A DNA stretch of 64,000 nt from Methanolobus sp. (GTDB lineage Archaea > Halobacteriota > Methanosarcinia > Methanosarcinales > Methanosarcinaceae): the NCBI RefSeq assembly GCF_016278365.1, contig NZ_JADQBZ010000002.1:115497-179496 (forward strand), in the 5' to 3' direction. Of the stretch, positions 1 through 8,747 are shown in pieces. The notes beneath the pieces were generated by a model. That model was given only the letters and a program-made list of their open reading frames with translations. It was not told the origin of the DNA and did not search any database. A program made the position numbers and the translations under genes. Numbering within the stretch: position 1 is the stretch's first letter; each line of letters starts with the position of its first letter.

Positions 1-2
1 CT

Positions 3-1157
3 TTTATTGTATCGAAATTCCAGGAGTACTATTCAACGGCACAGCTCACACTGCCGCCGGAGTTCACCTCAAGGGAATGGGGATTTCTTGAGTTTGGCAG
101 CGCCGACGATGTATTCATGAAAAGACACAGGGATTTCGGATCGCAAGGGGAGCTCTACGATTATCTCAGGGGAATAGCTCCTGCCCATGCATATTACTCC
201 GTGGCCTACTACGAATATCCCGGCGCCCCCAAGATGAAAGAAAAGAACTGGCTGAAAGCGGACCTGATATTTGACATAGATTCAGACCACCTTCCGGGCA
301 AGATCAATTCCTACGGCGACATGCTTGAGAAAGGGAAAAAGGAAACGTTGAAACTGCTGGACTTCCTTATCAATGATTTTGGTTTTGAAGAGAGTGCGGT
401 CCATGCGGTTTTCTCAGGCGGCAGAGGATATCACTTCCATATCAGTGACCCGTCAGTGCTCTCACTGGAAAGCCCTGAAAGAAGGGAAATAGTGGACTAT
501 GTTAGTTCGAAAGGTCTTGACCTCGAACGTATCTTTACTACGAAGGAGATATCCGGGGATGCGGGTACAGAGTCAGCAAAAATGTCAATGTTCGTTTCAG
601 AGGACGATGGCGGGTGGAGCAGCAGGATAAACAGGTATCTCATATCGTACCTGTCTTCCCTGGCAAAAAGTGAGAACGCTATGGAGATACTCACAGGGTT
701 TAAGGGCATTGGAGAGAAATCTGCAAGCAATCTAATAGATGTATTTAAGGACGAATACAAAGTCGCAGCTCTGAAAAAAGGGAACATTGACTCACTGAGA
801 AACATCAGAAAGGGTGTCCTTGAAACAATTGTCCGTTATGGCATTAGCCAGATGGCGGCATGTGTTGACGAGCCGGTCACTGCAGATATAAAGCGCTTGA
901 TACGCCTGCCGGGTTCCCTTCACGGAAAATCGGGAATGAAGGTCACAGCTCTTAAGATAGATGAACTGGAGAAGTTCGAACCCCTGAACGATGCCATTGT
1001 ATTTGGGGATAAATCGGTAAAGATAAAAGCAATCAAGCCTTTTGCTGTGCAGATGAAAGGAAAGGACCTCATGGTCGAGGAAGGCTTGCAGGAAGTCCCG
1101 GAGTATGCGGCAGTGTACCTGATATGCAGAGGTGTGGCGGAGTATGGATCGCACTGA
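3..1157 (+). CDS. priS: DNA primase small (catalytic) subunit PriS, 5' end outside window
   Basis: Catalytic subunit of the archaeal/eukaryotic-type primase, which makes primers at the replication fork together with PriL. The open frame enters from the left edge: residues such as KFQEYYSTAQL precede the first in-window ATG at 117 and fit the family N-terminus, so the gene is partial and 117 is not the real start. The metal-binding acidic motif (FDIDSD, about 273-290), the SGGRGYHFH motif (about 414-440) and the RLPGSLHGKSG nucleotide-binding segment are all present. The 3' end overlaps the following GINS gene by 14 bp, the usual archaeal priS-GINS pairing, so both replisome parts are probably co-transcribed. 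Confidence 0.96.
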   Translation, partial: FIVSKFQEYYSTAQLTLPPEFTSREWGFLEFGSADDVFMKRHRDFGSQGELYDYLRGIAPAHAYYSVAYYEYPGAPKMKEKNWLKADLIFDIDSDHLPGKINSYGDMLEKGKKETLKLLDFLINDFGFEESAVHAVFSGGRGYHFHISDPSVLSLESPERREIVDYVSSKGLDLERIFTTKEISGDAGTESAKMSMFVSEDDGGWSSRINRYLISYLSSLAKSENAMEILTGFKGIGEKSASNLIDVFKDEYKVAALKKGNIDSLRNIRKGVLETIVRYGISQMAACVDEPVTADIKRLIRLPGSLHGKSGMKVTALKIDELEKFEPLNDAIVFGDKSVKIKAIKPFAVQMKGKDLMVEEGLQEVPEYAAVYLICRGVAEYGSH

Positions 1158-1878
1158 ACTTACTGATACCCTGAGAGAAGAGAGGAGCTCTTCACTTAAA
1201 TCCATAAATGCGGACTTCTACCACAAGGTGGAAGAATACATAACAGAACTGGAAGAGGAGATAGCCCAGCTTAAAAATCCACGATCGGTAGAGGCAAAGA
1301 TTTTGGAAGACGAGCTACAGAATGCCACTACCTCAGTCGAACTTATTTTCATGCGTCGCATCAAGAAGATCATCGGCAGTGCCACAACTAATTCCTTTTC
1401 CAGTAAATCGACCATACAGGACATAGGTAAACTGCTCCCACAGGAGAAAGTAGTATACGAAGCTGTCCTTTCAGCCATTAACACTGCACGCAGGGAAATG
1501 CTCGAGCCTGTGATCAACCCCCACATATCTTCCACAGGGGAGAAGGGAAAAGAACATATCCCTATAGTGAGTACGAGAAACAGGGAGAATAGGGAGGCAA
1601 ATACTCAAAAGAGTGCAGGTGCATCCCCGGAACTTATCCCCGTGACAGAAATTGCTACCACAGGTATTATTCCGGAAACTGAAGAGAAGGGAGAAATAGC
1701 CAAAAGTAATATAAATAAGGAATTCGTTGTTGTGCGAATACTGGAAAACGTGCCTACTTTCAAGGCTATGGATAATCGCAATTATACATTGTGTGCAGAA
1801 GACGTTGTTGCTTTGCCTGCCCTTAACGCAAAGGGACTCGTCAAACGCAACGTGGCACAAGTGATCGCAGATAATTGA
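1144..1878 (+). CDS. GINS complex protein, Gins51 type
   Basis: Replisome GINS subunit that links MCM helicase to other fork proteins. The N-terminal two thirds is helical and charged with a low-complexity linker. The C-terminal ~50 residues (EFVVVRILENVPTF...NYTLCAEDVVALPALNAKGLVKRNVAQ) form the small beta-rich B domain placed at the C-terminus in Gins51. A GTG at 1132 is in frame, but ATG 1144 lies just behind GGCGGAG and gives the usual start, overlapping priS by 14 bp. Only one GINS gene is visible, consistent with a homotetrameric Gins51 complex, although a Gins23 gene could lie elsewhere. Confidence 0.85.
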   Translation: MDRTELTDTLREERSSSLKSINADFYHKVEEYITELEEEIAQLKNPRSVEAKILEDELQNATTSVELIFMRRIKKIIGSATTNSFSSKSTIQDIGKLLPQEKVVYEAVLSAINTARREMLEPVINPHISSTGEKGKEHIPIVSTRNRENREANTQKSAGASPELIPVTEIATTGIIPETEEKGEIAKSNINKEFVVVRILENVPTFKAMDNRNYTLCAEDVVALPALNAKGLVKRNVAQVIADN

Positions 1879-1903
1879 TTTAAACTTATTTAAGGTGTAG
1901 ATA

Positions 1904-2182
1904 ATGAAGATCCCGAAGAGATTCAGAACATATTGCCCTTCATGCAAGAAACACACTGAGATAGTTGTGGAAAGAGTGAAGAAGGGAAAAGCATCGTCTT
2001 TGACACATATTGCAAGGCAGAAGAAACGCCAGACAGGAATCGGTAACACCGGTAAATTCTCAAAGGTCCCTGGAGGAGACAAACCCACCAAGAGGATATG
2101 GCTCAAGTACAAGTGCACAGAGTGCAACAAGTCCCACCAGAGACCATGTTTCAGAGCAAAGAAGTTCGAATTCGCGGAGTGA
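1904..2182 (+). CDS. rpl44e: 50S ribosomal protein L44e
   Basis: Large-subunit ribosomal protein of the archaeal/eukaryotic L44e (eL42) family. The 92 aa match the family length. It starts [18 protein letters not shown] and has a second CTECN pair, together a four-cysteine zinc site, plus the conserved [15 protein letters not shown] segment. It sits 25 bp after the GINS gene and 5 bp before rps27e, the standard euryarchaeal order. The ATG at 1904 follows an AAGGTGTAGAT ribosome-binding site. Confidence 0.97.
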   Translation: MKIPKRFRTYCPSCKKHTEIVVERVKKGKASSLTHIARQKKRQTGIGNTGKFSKVPGGDKPTKRIWLKYKCTECNKSHQRPCFRAKKFEFAE

Positions 2183-2187
2183 TTTAA

Positions 2188-2364
<177 letters not shown>

Positions 2365-2374
2365 AGGAGTCCAT

Positions 2375-3172
2375 ATGGAACAGAACAATTGGCCAGAGAT
2401 CGGAGATTTCGTTGTCTGTACCGTGAAGGATGTAACCGACTTCGGTGCGTATACGACACTTGAAGAGTATGATGGGAAAGAAGGTTTCATCCACATCTCC
2501 GAAATCAAGGCCGGATGGGTCAAGTACGTGCGGGACCATGTGAGAGAAGGACAAAAGATAGTCTGCAAGGTTCTCAATGTGGACCCTACCCGCCGTCACA
2601 TCGATCTTTCCCTTAAAGATGTTAACGATCATCAGAAGCGTGCAAAGATCCAGGAATGGAAGAGCGAGCAGAAAGCCACCAAGTGGCTTCAGTTCGTGGC
2701 AGAGGAAACGGGTACTAGTGAAGATGAGATGCAGAAGGCTTCCCAGAAGCTGACAGAACATTTCGGCACCCTGTACTCCGCTTTTGAAGAAGCTGCGATG
2801 ATCGGGGCCAACGCGTTCGACGAGATCAAGCTAAAGAAAAAGCTGGTTACCAGTATAGTCCAGATAGCCCAGAACAACATAAAACTGCCTTATGTCGATA
2901 TTGCAGGATATGTTGACCTGACATCTATCCTTCCTGAAGGAATAGACATCATAAAGGAAGCCCTCATGGCGGCTAACGGCATTGAGGAAGAGAACGTGAG
3001 GCTGGACATCACCTATACAGGCGCACCCAGATACCGCATCAAAGTGATCGCTCCCGACTATAAGAAAGCTGAGGCAGTATTGAAGAGAGCTGCTACAATG
3101 GCTGTCACTACCATCGAAGAGCTTGGTGGGAAGGGAGAATTCCACAGGCATAACGATACCGTAAAGGCGTGA
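2375..3172 (+). CDS. eif2a: Translation initiation factor 2 subunit alpha (aIF2alpha)
   Basis: Alpha subunit of the aIF2 heterotrimer, which brings initiator Met-tRNA to the small ribosomal subunit. Residues 1-85 form an S1/OB domain (GDFVVCTVKDVTDFGAYTTL...GFIHISEI...VRDHVREGQ). A helical domain and the C-terminal alpha/beta domain (APRYRIKVIAPDYKKAEAVLKRA) follow. The 265-aa length is normal. The start is ATG 2375, behind AAAGGAGT; an upstream in-frame ATG at 2348 lies inside rps27e and is not expected to be used. Nop10 follows immediately. Confidence 0.96.
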   Translation: MEQNNWPEIGDFVVCTVKDVTDFGAYTTLEEYDGKEGFIHISEIKAGWVKYVRDHVREGQKIVCKVLNVDPTRRHIDLSLKDVNDHQKRAKIQEWKSEQKATKWLQFVAEETGTSEDEMQKASQKLTEHFGTLYSAFEEAAMIGANAFDEIKLKKKLVTSIVQIAQNNIKLPYVDIAGYVDLTSILPEGIDIIKEALMAANGIEEENVRLDITYTGAPRYRIKVIAPDYKKAEAVLKRAATMAVTTIEELGGKGEFHRHNDTVKA

Positions 3173-3179
3173 TGTTCTT

Positions 3180-3350
3180 TTGGGACTGAAGATCTACAAG
3201 TGTAAGAGCTGCGAAAGGTACACTCTCCAAGAAAAGTGTCCTGCATGTGGATCAATCGCTGTGGATCCCAGTCCTGCAAAATTCTCTCCAAAGGACCCAT
3301 ACGGAAAATACCGCCGATTGGCAAGGAAGGATGAGTTATGCAGGAAATAA
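3180..3350 (+). CDS. nop10: Ribosome biogenesis protein Nop10 (TTG start)
   Basis: Small structural subunit of the H/ACA RNP that guides pseudouridylation of rRNA. The 56-aa frame reads LKIYKCKSCERYTLQEKCPACG followed by AKFSPKDPYGKYRRLARK, the diagnostic Nop10 sequence with a four-cysteine zinc ribbon. The only plausible start is TTG at 3180; the ATG at 3172 is in another frame and stops after five codons. The gene starts 7 bp after aIF2alpha and overlaps the next gene by 13 bp, the conserved aIF2alpha-nop10-PAC2 order. Confidence 0.93.
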   Translation: MGLKIYKCKSCERYTLQEKCPACGSIAVDPSPAKFSPKDPYGKYRRLARKDELCRK

Positions 3351-4117
3351 AAGTAATTCGACTGAAGGATGAACTTCAACTGAGAGAACCAATATTCCTT
3401 GTGGGCCTTCCCGGAGTGGGTCATGTGGGGAAACTCGTTGCTGAGCACCTTATTGAAGAGCTTAATGCCGAGAAAGTGATCGAGATATACTCACACCATT
3501 TTCCTCCGCAGGTTCTTGTTGACGAGAACAGCGAAACGCACATGGTCAATAATGAGATGTACATTTGTAATACGGACGAGTCGGACATCCTTATTTTAGT
3601 AGGTGATCATCAGAGTACCACAGCCCAGGGTCACTACCAGCTTTGCGATCTCTACCTTGACATTGCAGAAGAGCTAGGGGTTAAAAGAATTTATACGCTT
3701 GGAGGCTTCCCTACAGGACAATTGACATATTCGGAGGAGGTTCTCGGAGCAGTTAATAATCCGGACCTCAAAGAAGAGCTGCAAAAATCAGGAGTAGTGT
3801 TCAGAGAGAACGAACCCGGCGGAGGGATCATAGGTGCTTCCGGCCTGCTTCTGGGATTGAGCAAGTTCAGGAAGATGGATGCAGCTTGCCTGATGGGACT
3901 TACTTCCGGGTATCTTGTAGACCCCAAGAGTGCACAATCACTTCTGCGGGTAATATGCAAGCTATTTAACATCGAGATAGATGAAGGCCCTCTTGAAGAA
4001 CGGGCAAAAGAAATGGAAAAAATTGTTGCACGGCTTAAAGAAGTTGAGCAGCAACAACAGCAGCCGACCATACCACAAGCCAGTATAAGGGACGAGGACC
4101 TGCGATACATCGGTTGA
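3338..4117 (+). CDS. PAC2 family protein (proteasome assembly chaperone-like)
   Basis: Member of the archaeal PAC2 family (COG2047), homologous to eukaryotic proteasome assembly chaperones; its precise role in archaea is not settled. The 259-aa product has the typical start (REPIFLVGLPGVGHVGKLVAEHL), YTLGGFPTG and GGGIIGASGLLLGL segments, and a C-terminal coiled-coil/Gln-rich tail (KEMEKIVARLKEVEQQQQQ). It overlaps the 3' end of nop10 and lies 9 bp before EndoQ in the same operon. Confidence 0.88.
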   Translation: MQEIKVIRLKDELQLREPIFLVGLPGVGHVGKLVAEHLIEELNAEKVIEIYSHHFPPQVLVDENSETHMVNNEMYICNTDESDILILVGDHQSTTAQGHYQLCDLYLDIAEELGVKRIYTLGGFPTGQLTYSEEVLGAVNNPDLKEELQKSGVVFRENEPGGGIIGASGLLLGLSKFRKMDAACLMGLTSGYLVDPKSAQSLLRVICKLFNIEIDEGPLEERAKEMEKIVARLKEVEQQQQQPTIPQASIRDEDLRYIG

Positions 4118-4126
4118 AGGTGTCTG

Positions 4127-5368
4127 ATGATCATCAACGCAGACCTCCATCTGCATTCTAAGTACTCAATGGCCTGTTCAGGCAAAATGGACCTTCCGAC
4201 GATCGCACAAGAGGCTGCAAAAAAGGGCATAGATCTGGTCGCAACCGGGGATTGCATACATCCCCAATGGATGAAAGAGATCAGGGAAGCTTCTGTCAAT
4301 GATGAGAACATCATTCTTGGCAAAACTACTTTTACACTAACCACAGAGATAGAGGACAATCATCGTGTCCATCATCTTTTGATACTTCCTTCTATATCCA
4401 AGGCCGAAGAGCTTGCAGAAACGATGGCCAGGCACGGCAACCTTTCTTCTGATGGACGCCCTACTGTACGCCTTAACGGAACAGAGATCGCTGAGATAGC
4501 CAGGGATATTGGTGCCCTGATCGGACCGTGTCACGCCTTTACTCCCTGGACTGCCATGTATGCCTACCACGATTCCCTGAAAAGCTGTTATGGAGACATG
4601 ACTGATTATATATCATTCCTGGAACTTGGCCTGAGCGCAGACAGTGATTATGCGGACCGTATAAGCGAGCTCCACAGACTGACCTTCCTTACAAATTCCG
4701 ATGCACACTCCCCGACTTCCAACAAACTTGCAAGAGAGTTCAACAGAATAGAAGTGCCGGACACATCTTTTGAAGGATTGAGAAAAGCCATCCACAGGGA
4801 GAACAATTACCGAGTCATAATGAACGTAGGGTTCTACCCTCAGGAAGGAAAGTACAACGAATCAGCCTGCATTAAATGCTTCACTCACTACTCCCTTGAA
4901 GAAAGTGTTTCAAGCAAATGGAAGTGCAGTGTTTGCGGAGGACGTATCAAGAAAGGTGTATATGACAGAGTCAACGAGCTTGCAGACCTTCCGCAACCCG
5001 TTCATCCTGACCATCGGCCTCCCTACGTGCACCTGATGCCCCTCTCTGAAATTATAATGATGGCTCTGGGACATGCAAGCATCAACACTAAAGGAGTACA
5101 GGATGCATGGAACGCACTTCTTGACAGGTTCACAGACGAACTGGAGATACTTCTCCATGTACAGCCTCAAAACATGGACTTTGTAGATAAGAGAATCGTT
5201 GATGCAATAATTGCTTTCAGGGAAGAAAAGGTTATTCTCCATCCGGGAGGCGGTGGACAGTATGGGCATATTGAACTACCTCCCGATATCGGAGCAGGCA
5301 AGGCAGCAGGAAAAGAAGATGATGGCAAAAGTAATAAAAAGAGCCAGAGCTCCCTGTTTGATTTCTAA
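4127..5368 (+). CDS. Endonuclease Q (PHP-domain DNA repair nuclease) with PIP box
   Basis: EndoQ family nuclease, which nicks DNA 5' of deaminated bases (hypoxanthine, uracil). The N-terminal PHP metal centre is clear: ADLHLHSKYS at residues 4-13, GDCIHP near 42 and the LTNSDAHS motif near 190. A four-cysteine zinc finger (CIKCFTHYS...CSVCGG) sits near residues 245-275. The last residues, QSSLFDF, form a textbook PCNA-interacting PIP box, which fits the reported link of EndoQ to PCNA. The start ATG 4127 follows GAAGGTGTC. The 413-aa length matches the family. Confidence 0.9.
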   Translation: MIINADLHLHSKYSMACSGKMDLPTIAQEAAKKGIDLVATGDCIHPQWMKEIREASVNDENIILGKTTFTLTTEIEDNHRVHHLLILPSISKAEELAETMARHGNLSSDGRPTVRLNGTEIAEIARDIGALIGPCHAFTPWTAMYAYHDSLKSCYGDMTDYISFLELGLSADSDYADRISELHRLTFLTNSDAHSPTSNKLAREFNRIEVPDTSFEGLRKAIHRENNYRVIMNVGFYPQEGKYNESACIKCFTHYSLEESVSSKWKCSVCGGRIKKGVYDRVNELADLPQPVHPDHRPPYVHLMPLSEIIMMALGHASINTKGVQDAWNALLDRFTDELEILLHVQPQNMDFVDKRIVDAIIAFREEKVILHPGGGGQYGHIELPPDIGAGKAAGKEDDGKSNKKSQSSLFDF

Positions 5369-5392
5369 TTTTGCACTTGTAAAAGCTCGATA

Positions 5393-5402
5393 CCTATATA
5401 AG
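5393..5402 (+). promoter_or_regulatory. TATA box of the tRNA-Ser gene
   Basis: CCTATATAAG lies 28 nt before the first base of the tRNA, the expected archaeal box A spacing. Confidence 0.6.
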
Positions 5403-5427
5403 ATATAACAGCCTTCCAACACTGCGT

Positions 5428-5543
5428 GCCGAGGTGGCAGAGCGGACTAATCCGACGGCAAAACAGTCCCGGAGTCCAAACGCGACCGGCTCGAGACCGG
5501 TTTCTCTGGAAAGAGTGCTTGGGTTCAAATCCCAACCTCGGCG
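5428..5543 (+). tRNA. tRNA-Ser(CGA), contains a probable intron in the D arm
   Basis: The acceptor strands GCCGAGG/CCTCGGC with discriminator G pair fully. The anticodon arm is ACCGG-CTCGAGA-CCGGT (anticodon CGA), the long variable arm has a CTCT/AGAG stem, and the T arm is TTGGG-TTCAAAT-CCCAA. This is a serine type II tRNA without encoded CCA. The gene is 116 nt, about 30 nt too long, and all of the excess lies between the D loop (GAGCGGACTAA) and the anticodon stem. Removing about 30 nt restores an 86-87-nt serine tRNA. An integrase gene follows within 80 bp, so the tRNA is also a likely viral attachment site. Confidence 0.88.
5451..5481 (+). other. Candidate noncanonical tRNA intron (bulge-helix-bulge)
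   Basis: Exon GGACT (5444-5448) can pair with AGTCC (5473-5477) as a centre helix. A 3-nt bulge AAT (5449-5451) is followed by CCG (5452-5454), which pairs with CGG (5470-5472). On the other strand AAA (5478-5480) forms the second bulge. This is the geometry recognised by archaeal splicing endonuclease. The exact junction is uncertain by 1-2 nt. The outer helix on the 5' side looks weak. Confidence 0.6.
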
Positions 5544-5621
5544 TCAGTTTCACAGTTAAACGCCCAACACTTTCACCCTACTTATTTTCAAGATATATAG
5601 GGGGAAAAGGAAGTATTGGAT

Positions 5622-6815
5622 ATGGGACTGTATGACTACAAAAAGGATATTGAAGCTGCTGAAAAAAGGATAGTCGAAGCGGCATATTCACAAAAAAACA
5701 AGGACACTATTTTTGCTTTTGTGAATGTATTGTATGCAGAAGGCCTATCGGATGCAAGGATCCTCAAATATCTGAGCCAATTGAACATCCTCAGCGGAAA
5801 GTTCGGCAAGGATTTTGACCAAGTCACGATGACCGATATGTACCGTTTTCTGGCTGAACTGGAGAGATCTGACAAGAAACCATGGACTAAACAGGGGTAT
5901 AAGGTCACAATAAAACGTTTCTTCCGTTGGCTTAATGGAGGGAAGGAAACAGAGATGACCGAGTGGATCAAGACTCCTATAAAACAGTCGGATCAGATGC
6001 TTCCAGAAGAGCTTCTTTTAGAAGAAGAGTGCATGAAAATGATTGACTATGCCGACCACCCCCGAGACAAAGCAATCGTAGCATCTTGGTATGATGCAGG
6101 AGCTCGCGTAGGTGAAATTGGAGAAGTCAAAATAAAGCATGTTGTTTTCGATGATATTGGTGCATTTGTAATGGTAAAAGGGAAAACGGGAATGCGAAGA
6201 GTAAGACTTGTTTTCAGTGCACCATATATTGCCAAATGGCTGGACATCCATCCGCTAAGAGAAAATCCTGATGCTCAACTCTGGGTGAATATCGGCCACC
6301 GAAATTTTGGAAAGGAAATGAAGTATGGAGCTATTCGAAAAGTAATAAAAGTGACAGCAAAGAAAGCAGGCATTAAAAAAAGAGTTTATAATCATCTATT
6401 CCGGCATTCTAGAGCCACAGATTATGCAGGTTTCATGTCACAGGCACAGCTTGAGATGCATATGGGCTGGAAACATGGGACCAGGATGTCTGCAACATAT
6501 CTTCACCTTCAGGGAGGGCAGGTAGACAATACAATACTTGAGCACTATGGGCTGAAGGAGAAAAAAGAAAGAGCATCAGAGCTCATCCCAAGGAAATGTT
6601 TAAGGTGTAAGACCATGAACGGCCCAACTTCAGATTTCTGTTGCAGTTGTGGAATGGCTCTTAATGCAGTTGCAGCAACAAACAGTGATAACATGCAACA
6701 ACTTGGTATGCAGTTGCTTCTTGAGATTGGTGCACAGAATCCAAAGGATGCTCAGGAATTACAGAGTTATTTAAATAAATTGAAAGAAGCGTTATCTAAA
6801 TGTGATCATGGTTAA
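5622..6815 (+). CDS. Tyrosine recombinase / integrase with C-terminal zinc ribbon
   Basis: Site-specific recombinase of the XerC/D-integrase family. It has an N-terminal SAM-like core-binding domain (about 30-110) and a catalytic domain with the first Arg in GARVGEIGEVK, HLFRHSRAT for the H-x-x-R box and the nucleophile Tyr in SATYLHLQ. A C-terminal CLRCKTMN...FCCSCG zinc ribbon is common in archaeal members. ATG 5622 follows GGGGGAAAAGGAAG; TTG 5616 is an alternative. It stands next to tRNA-Ser, so it probably integrated (or once integrated) the viral module downstream, although the structural genes are on the opposite strand 3-23 kb away. Confidence 0.9.
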   Translation: MGLYDYKKDIEAAEKRIVEAAYSQKNKDTIFAFVNVLYAEGLSDARILKYLSQLNILSGKFGKDFDQVTMTDMYRFLAELERSDKKPWTKQGYKVTIKRFFRWLNGGKETEMTEWIKTPIKQSDQMLPEELLLEEECMKMIDYADHPRDKAIVASWYDAGARVGEIGEVKIKHVVFDDIGAFVMVKGKTGMRRVRLVFSAPYIAKWLDIHPLRENPDAQLWVNIGHRNFGKEMKYGAIRKVIKVTAKKAGIKKRVYNHLFRHSRATDYAGFMSQAQLEMHMGWKHGTRMSATYLHLQGGQVDNTILEHYGLKEKKERASELIPRKCLRCKTMNGPTSDFCCSCGMALNAVAATNSDNMQQLGMQLLLEIGAQNPKDAQELQSYLNKLKEALSKCDHG

Positions 6816-7068
6816 CATCTGACCAATAACTGGTAGCATACGAAATCAAGAGCAGCGCAGCACTGAGAAATAAAAGGTTGGTTGGTATTTTTTGAATTTA
6901 TTTGGTCATGCTGCGCCACGCTTCACATGACAGTCATATAATTATTTAAAGTTTCCTAAATAGAGTTGGCATCTCACATGAATAATTAATGGCTTTATGT
7001 TCATATCTCCATGCTACATTTATATCGTAAACAAGATATAAGAGACATGGTTTCAAGGGGATGATACA

Positions 7069-8070
7069 ATAAAAACAAAAGAAATACTCATACTTGCATT
7101 GATAATAGTCGCTGTGTCAGGTTGTGTATCAACAGAACCTGTTAATAACGATCATATTGAAAGCGATTTACACTCAGATATTCCAGACTCCACTACAAAT
7201 GATCCTTCAGCTGGTTCACAACCATCTTTGCCTGAACCAACACTGCCTACCATCAACCAGAGTATCCTAACAGTACATTTCATTGATGTTGGCCAGGGCG
7301 ATTCTATCCTCATCCAGATTAACGATAAGAACATGCTTATCGATGCCGGAGATAACAGGGCAGGAAACACTGTGGTATCTTACCTTAAAAACAATAGTGT
7401 CACTGAGTTGGATGTAGTGGTGGCTACACATGCACATGCTGACCATATAGGCGGAATGGTGACCGTTTTGAACAACTTCAATGTCAAGCGGTTTATTGAC
7501 AGCGGAAACCCTCATACTACCAAGACCTATGAGAACATGCTGATAGCTATCGACGAGAAAGATATACCTTTCAGTCTTGCAGAAGCGGGTCAGACCATAG
7601 GCCTTGACCCATCCACCACCATCACTATACTCAACCCTGCAGAGCTCACAGGTGACCTCAACGATGATTCCGTTGTCATCAAGCTGACCTATGGTGATGT
7701 TTCTTTCCTATTCACAGGAGATGCGGAAACACACGCGGAGGACAAAATGATTGCTGCAGGATACGACATTAACAGTGACATTCTCAAGGTTGCTCATCAT
7801 GGTAGCAGGTCATCAACCAGTTCTGACTTCCTGCAGAAGGTCGATCCAAATATCTGCATAATTATGGTTGGTGCAAATAACCGCTATGGACACCCACATC
7901 AAGAGATCATTGACAGGCTCAACCTCTTTGGATATGAGGTGTATAGGACAGATCTTGATGGTGACATTGTCGTTAAAACTGATGGGAAAGAATACACTGT
8001 GGAAACTCAGAACAAGGGATTGGTATTTCCATCAATATCTATAGCCTTTGAATTGATGGCAGAAGCATAG
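7069..8070 (+). CDS. Secreted metallo-beta-lactamase-fold hydrolase (ComEC-like), lipoprotein; unusual start
   Basis: Extracytoplasmic MBL-fold protein resembling the C-terminal domain of ComEC and stand-alone DNA-uptake nucleases. Motifs are THAHADHIGG (HxHxDH), FTGDAE and VAHHGSRSS. A lipobox LIIVAVSGC ends a signal sequence (KTKEILILALIIVAVSGC) and is followed by a Ser/Pro-rich linker. No ATG, GTG or TTG precedes the signal peptide in frame: after the stop at 7039 the only candidate is ATA 7069, behind GGGGATGAT. The first TTG (7099) would remove the charged start of the signal peptide. Function is inferred; DUF3006 follows as in many bacteria. Confidence 0.82.
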   Translation: MKTKEILILALIIVAVSGCVSTEPVNNDHIESDLHSDIPDSTTNDPSAGSQPSLPEPTLPTINQSILTVHFIDVGQGDSILIQINDKNMLIDAGDNRAGNTVVSYLKNNSVTELDVVVATHAHADHIGGMVTVLNNFNVKRFIDSGNPHTTKTYENMLIAIDEKDIPFSLAEAGQTIGLDPSTTITILNPAELTGDLNDDSVVIKLTYGDVSFLFTGDAETHAEDKMIAAGYDINSDILKVAHHGSRSSTSSDFLQKVDPNICIIMVGANNRYGHPHQEIIDRLNLFGYEVYRTDLDGDIVVKTDGKEYTVETQNKGLVFPSISIAFELMAEA

Positions 8071-8078
8071 GAGAAGTT

Positions 8079-8318
8079 ATGATGAAGAGCAGTTTCAAGG
8101 CATCGCTGGACAGGGTGGAAGAAAATATTGCAGTGCTTCATGTCAGGGATGAAGAAACCATAAAACTGGATATTCCTTTATCCCTTCTCCCAGTTGGCTC
8201 AAAAGAAGGAGATATTCTAGATGTTAGCATTCTGAAAGATGTAGAGGGTACGGACGATGCAAAGAAGAGAGTATCTTCACTGCTAGAGAAACTGAAAAAT
8301 AAACATCAAGATGGGTGA
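8079..8318 (+). CDS. DUF3006 family protein
   Basis: Small 79-aa protein of the DUF3006 family, recognised from the pattern FKASLDRVEENIAVLHVRDEE...IPLSLLP.GSKEGDILDV. It follows the MBL-fold gene by 8 bp behind AGGAGAAGTT, and the two families often occur together. Its function is unknown. It has no signal peptide, so it is cytoplasmic unlike its partner. Confidence 0.8.
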   Translation: MMKSSFKASLDRVEENIAVLHVRDEETIKLDIPLSLLPVGSKEGDILDVSILKDVEGTDDAKKRVSSLLEKLKNKHQDG

Positions 8319-8747
8319 AATATCTCCAGAACTTTCATTTTTAGTAGTCAGCATTTTTTCTTAAAAGCCTTGAACAAAATTCATTCGTCATTCAAAGAGT
8401 GCTGAAATTTCGGCTCTGTAGAAATCCTTGCTTTCCACGCAAGAATGGAAGTTATTAATAATTTGTAATGTACTTCAGAGTGATGACAGTCATTGCATAT
8501 TCACGTCTGTTGATACTGGTTGTGATAGGTTTCCATAGAATCATTTAGCCAACAACTAAAAAAGCATTTTATTATTTAATCATCAACTTTTTCTATGGCA
8601 CATATACCATAAGGCTAAGTAAGATTAGTAACTAAGTTATATTTGGTAGTGAGAGTTGATGTCTTTATTTTTAGGCATCTTGATTTGTAATTTCAACACA
8701 TTGAATTTTATGTGTTTAGACAAGTGTGTTAAAATGGAGTGCATAAG
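8319..8747. other. Intergenic region, 429 bp, no gene seen
   Basis: AT-rich. It holds one copy of an insertion-sequence tip (8412-8427) and a possible TATA box near 8637 for the membrane-protein gene. No frame with a convincing start and ribosome-binding site was found. Confidence 0.5.
8412..8427 (+). repeat. Solo IS tip GGCTCTGTAGAAATCC
   Basis: Identical to the left terminal inverted repeat of the IS at 58895-60066, but no transposase lies next to it. Related copies are at 9792-9807 (one change) and, inverted, at 33696-33711. Confidence 0.6.

Noticed and set aside
1471..2130. 219-codon minus-strand frame across GINS and L44e
   Set aside because: It runs antisense to two well-recognised genes and has no protein-like composition.
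8068..8082. TAG as pyrrolysine at the end of the MBL-fold gene
   Set aside because: Readthrough would add only three codons before TGA, and the next gene starts there with its own ribosome-binding site.
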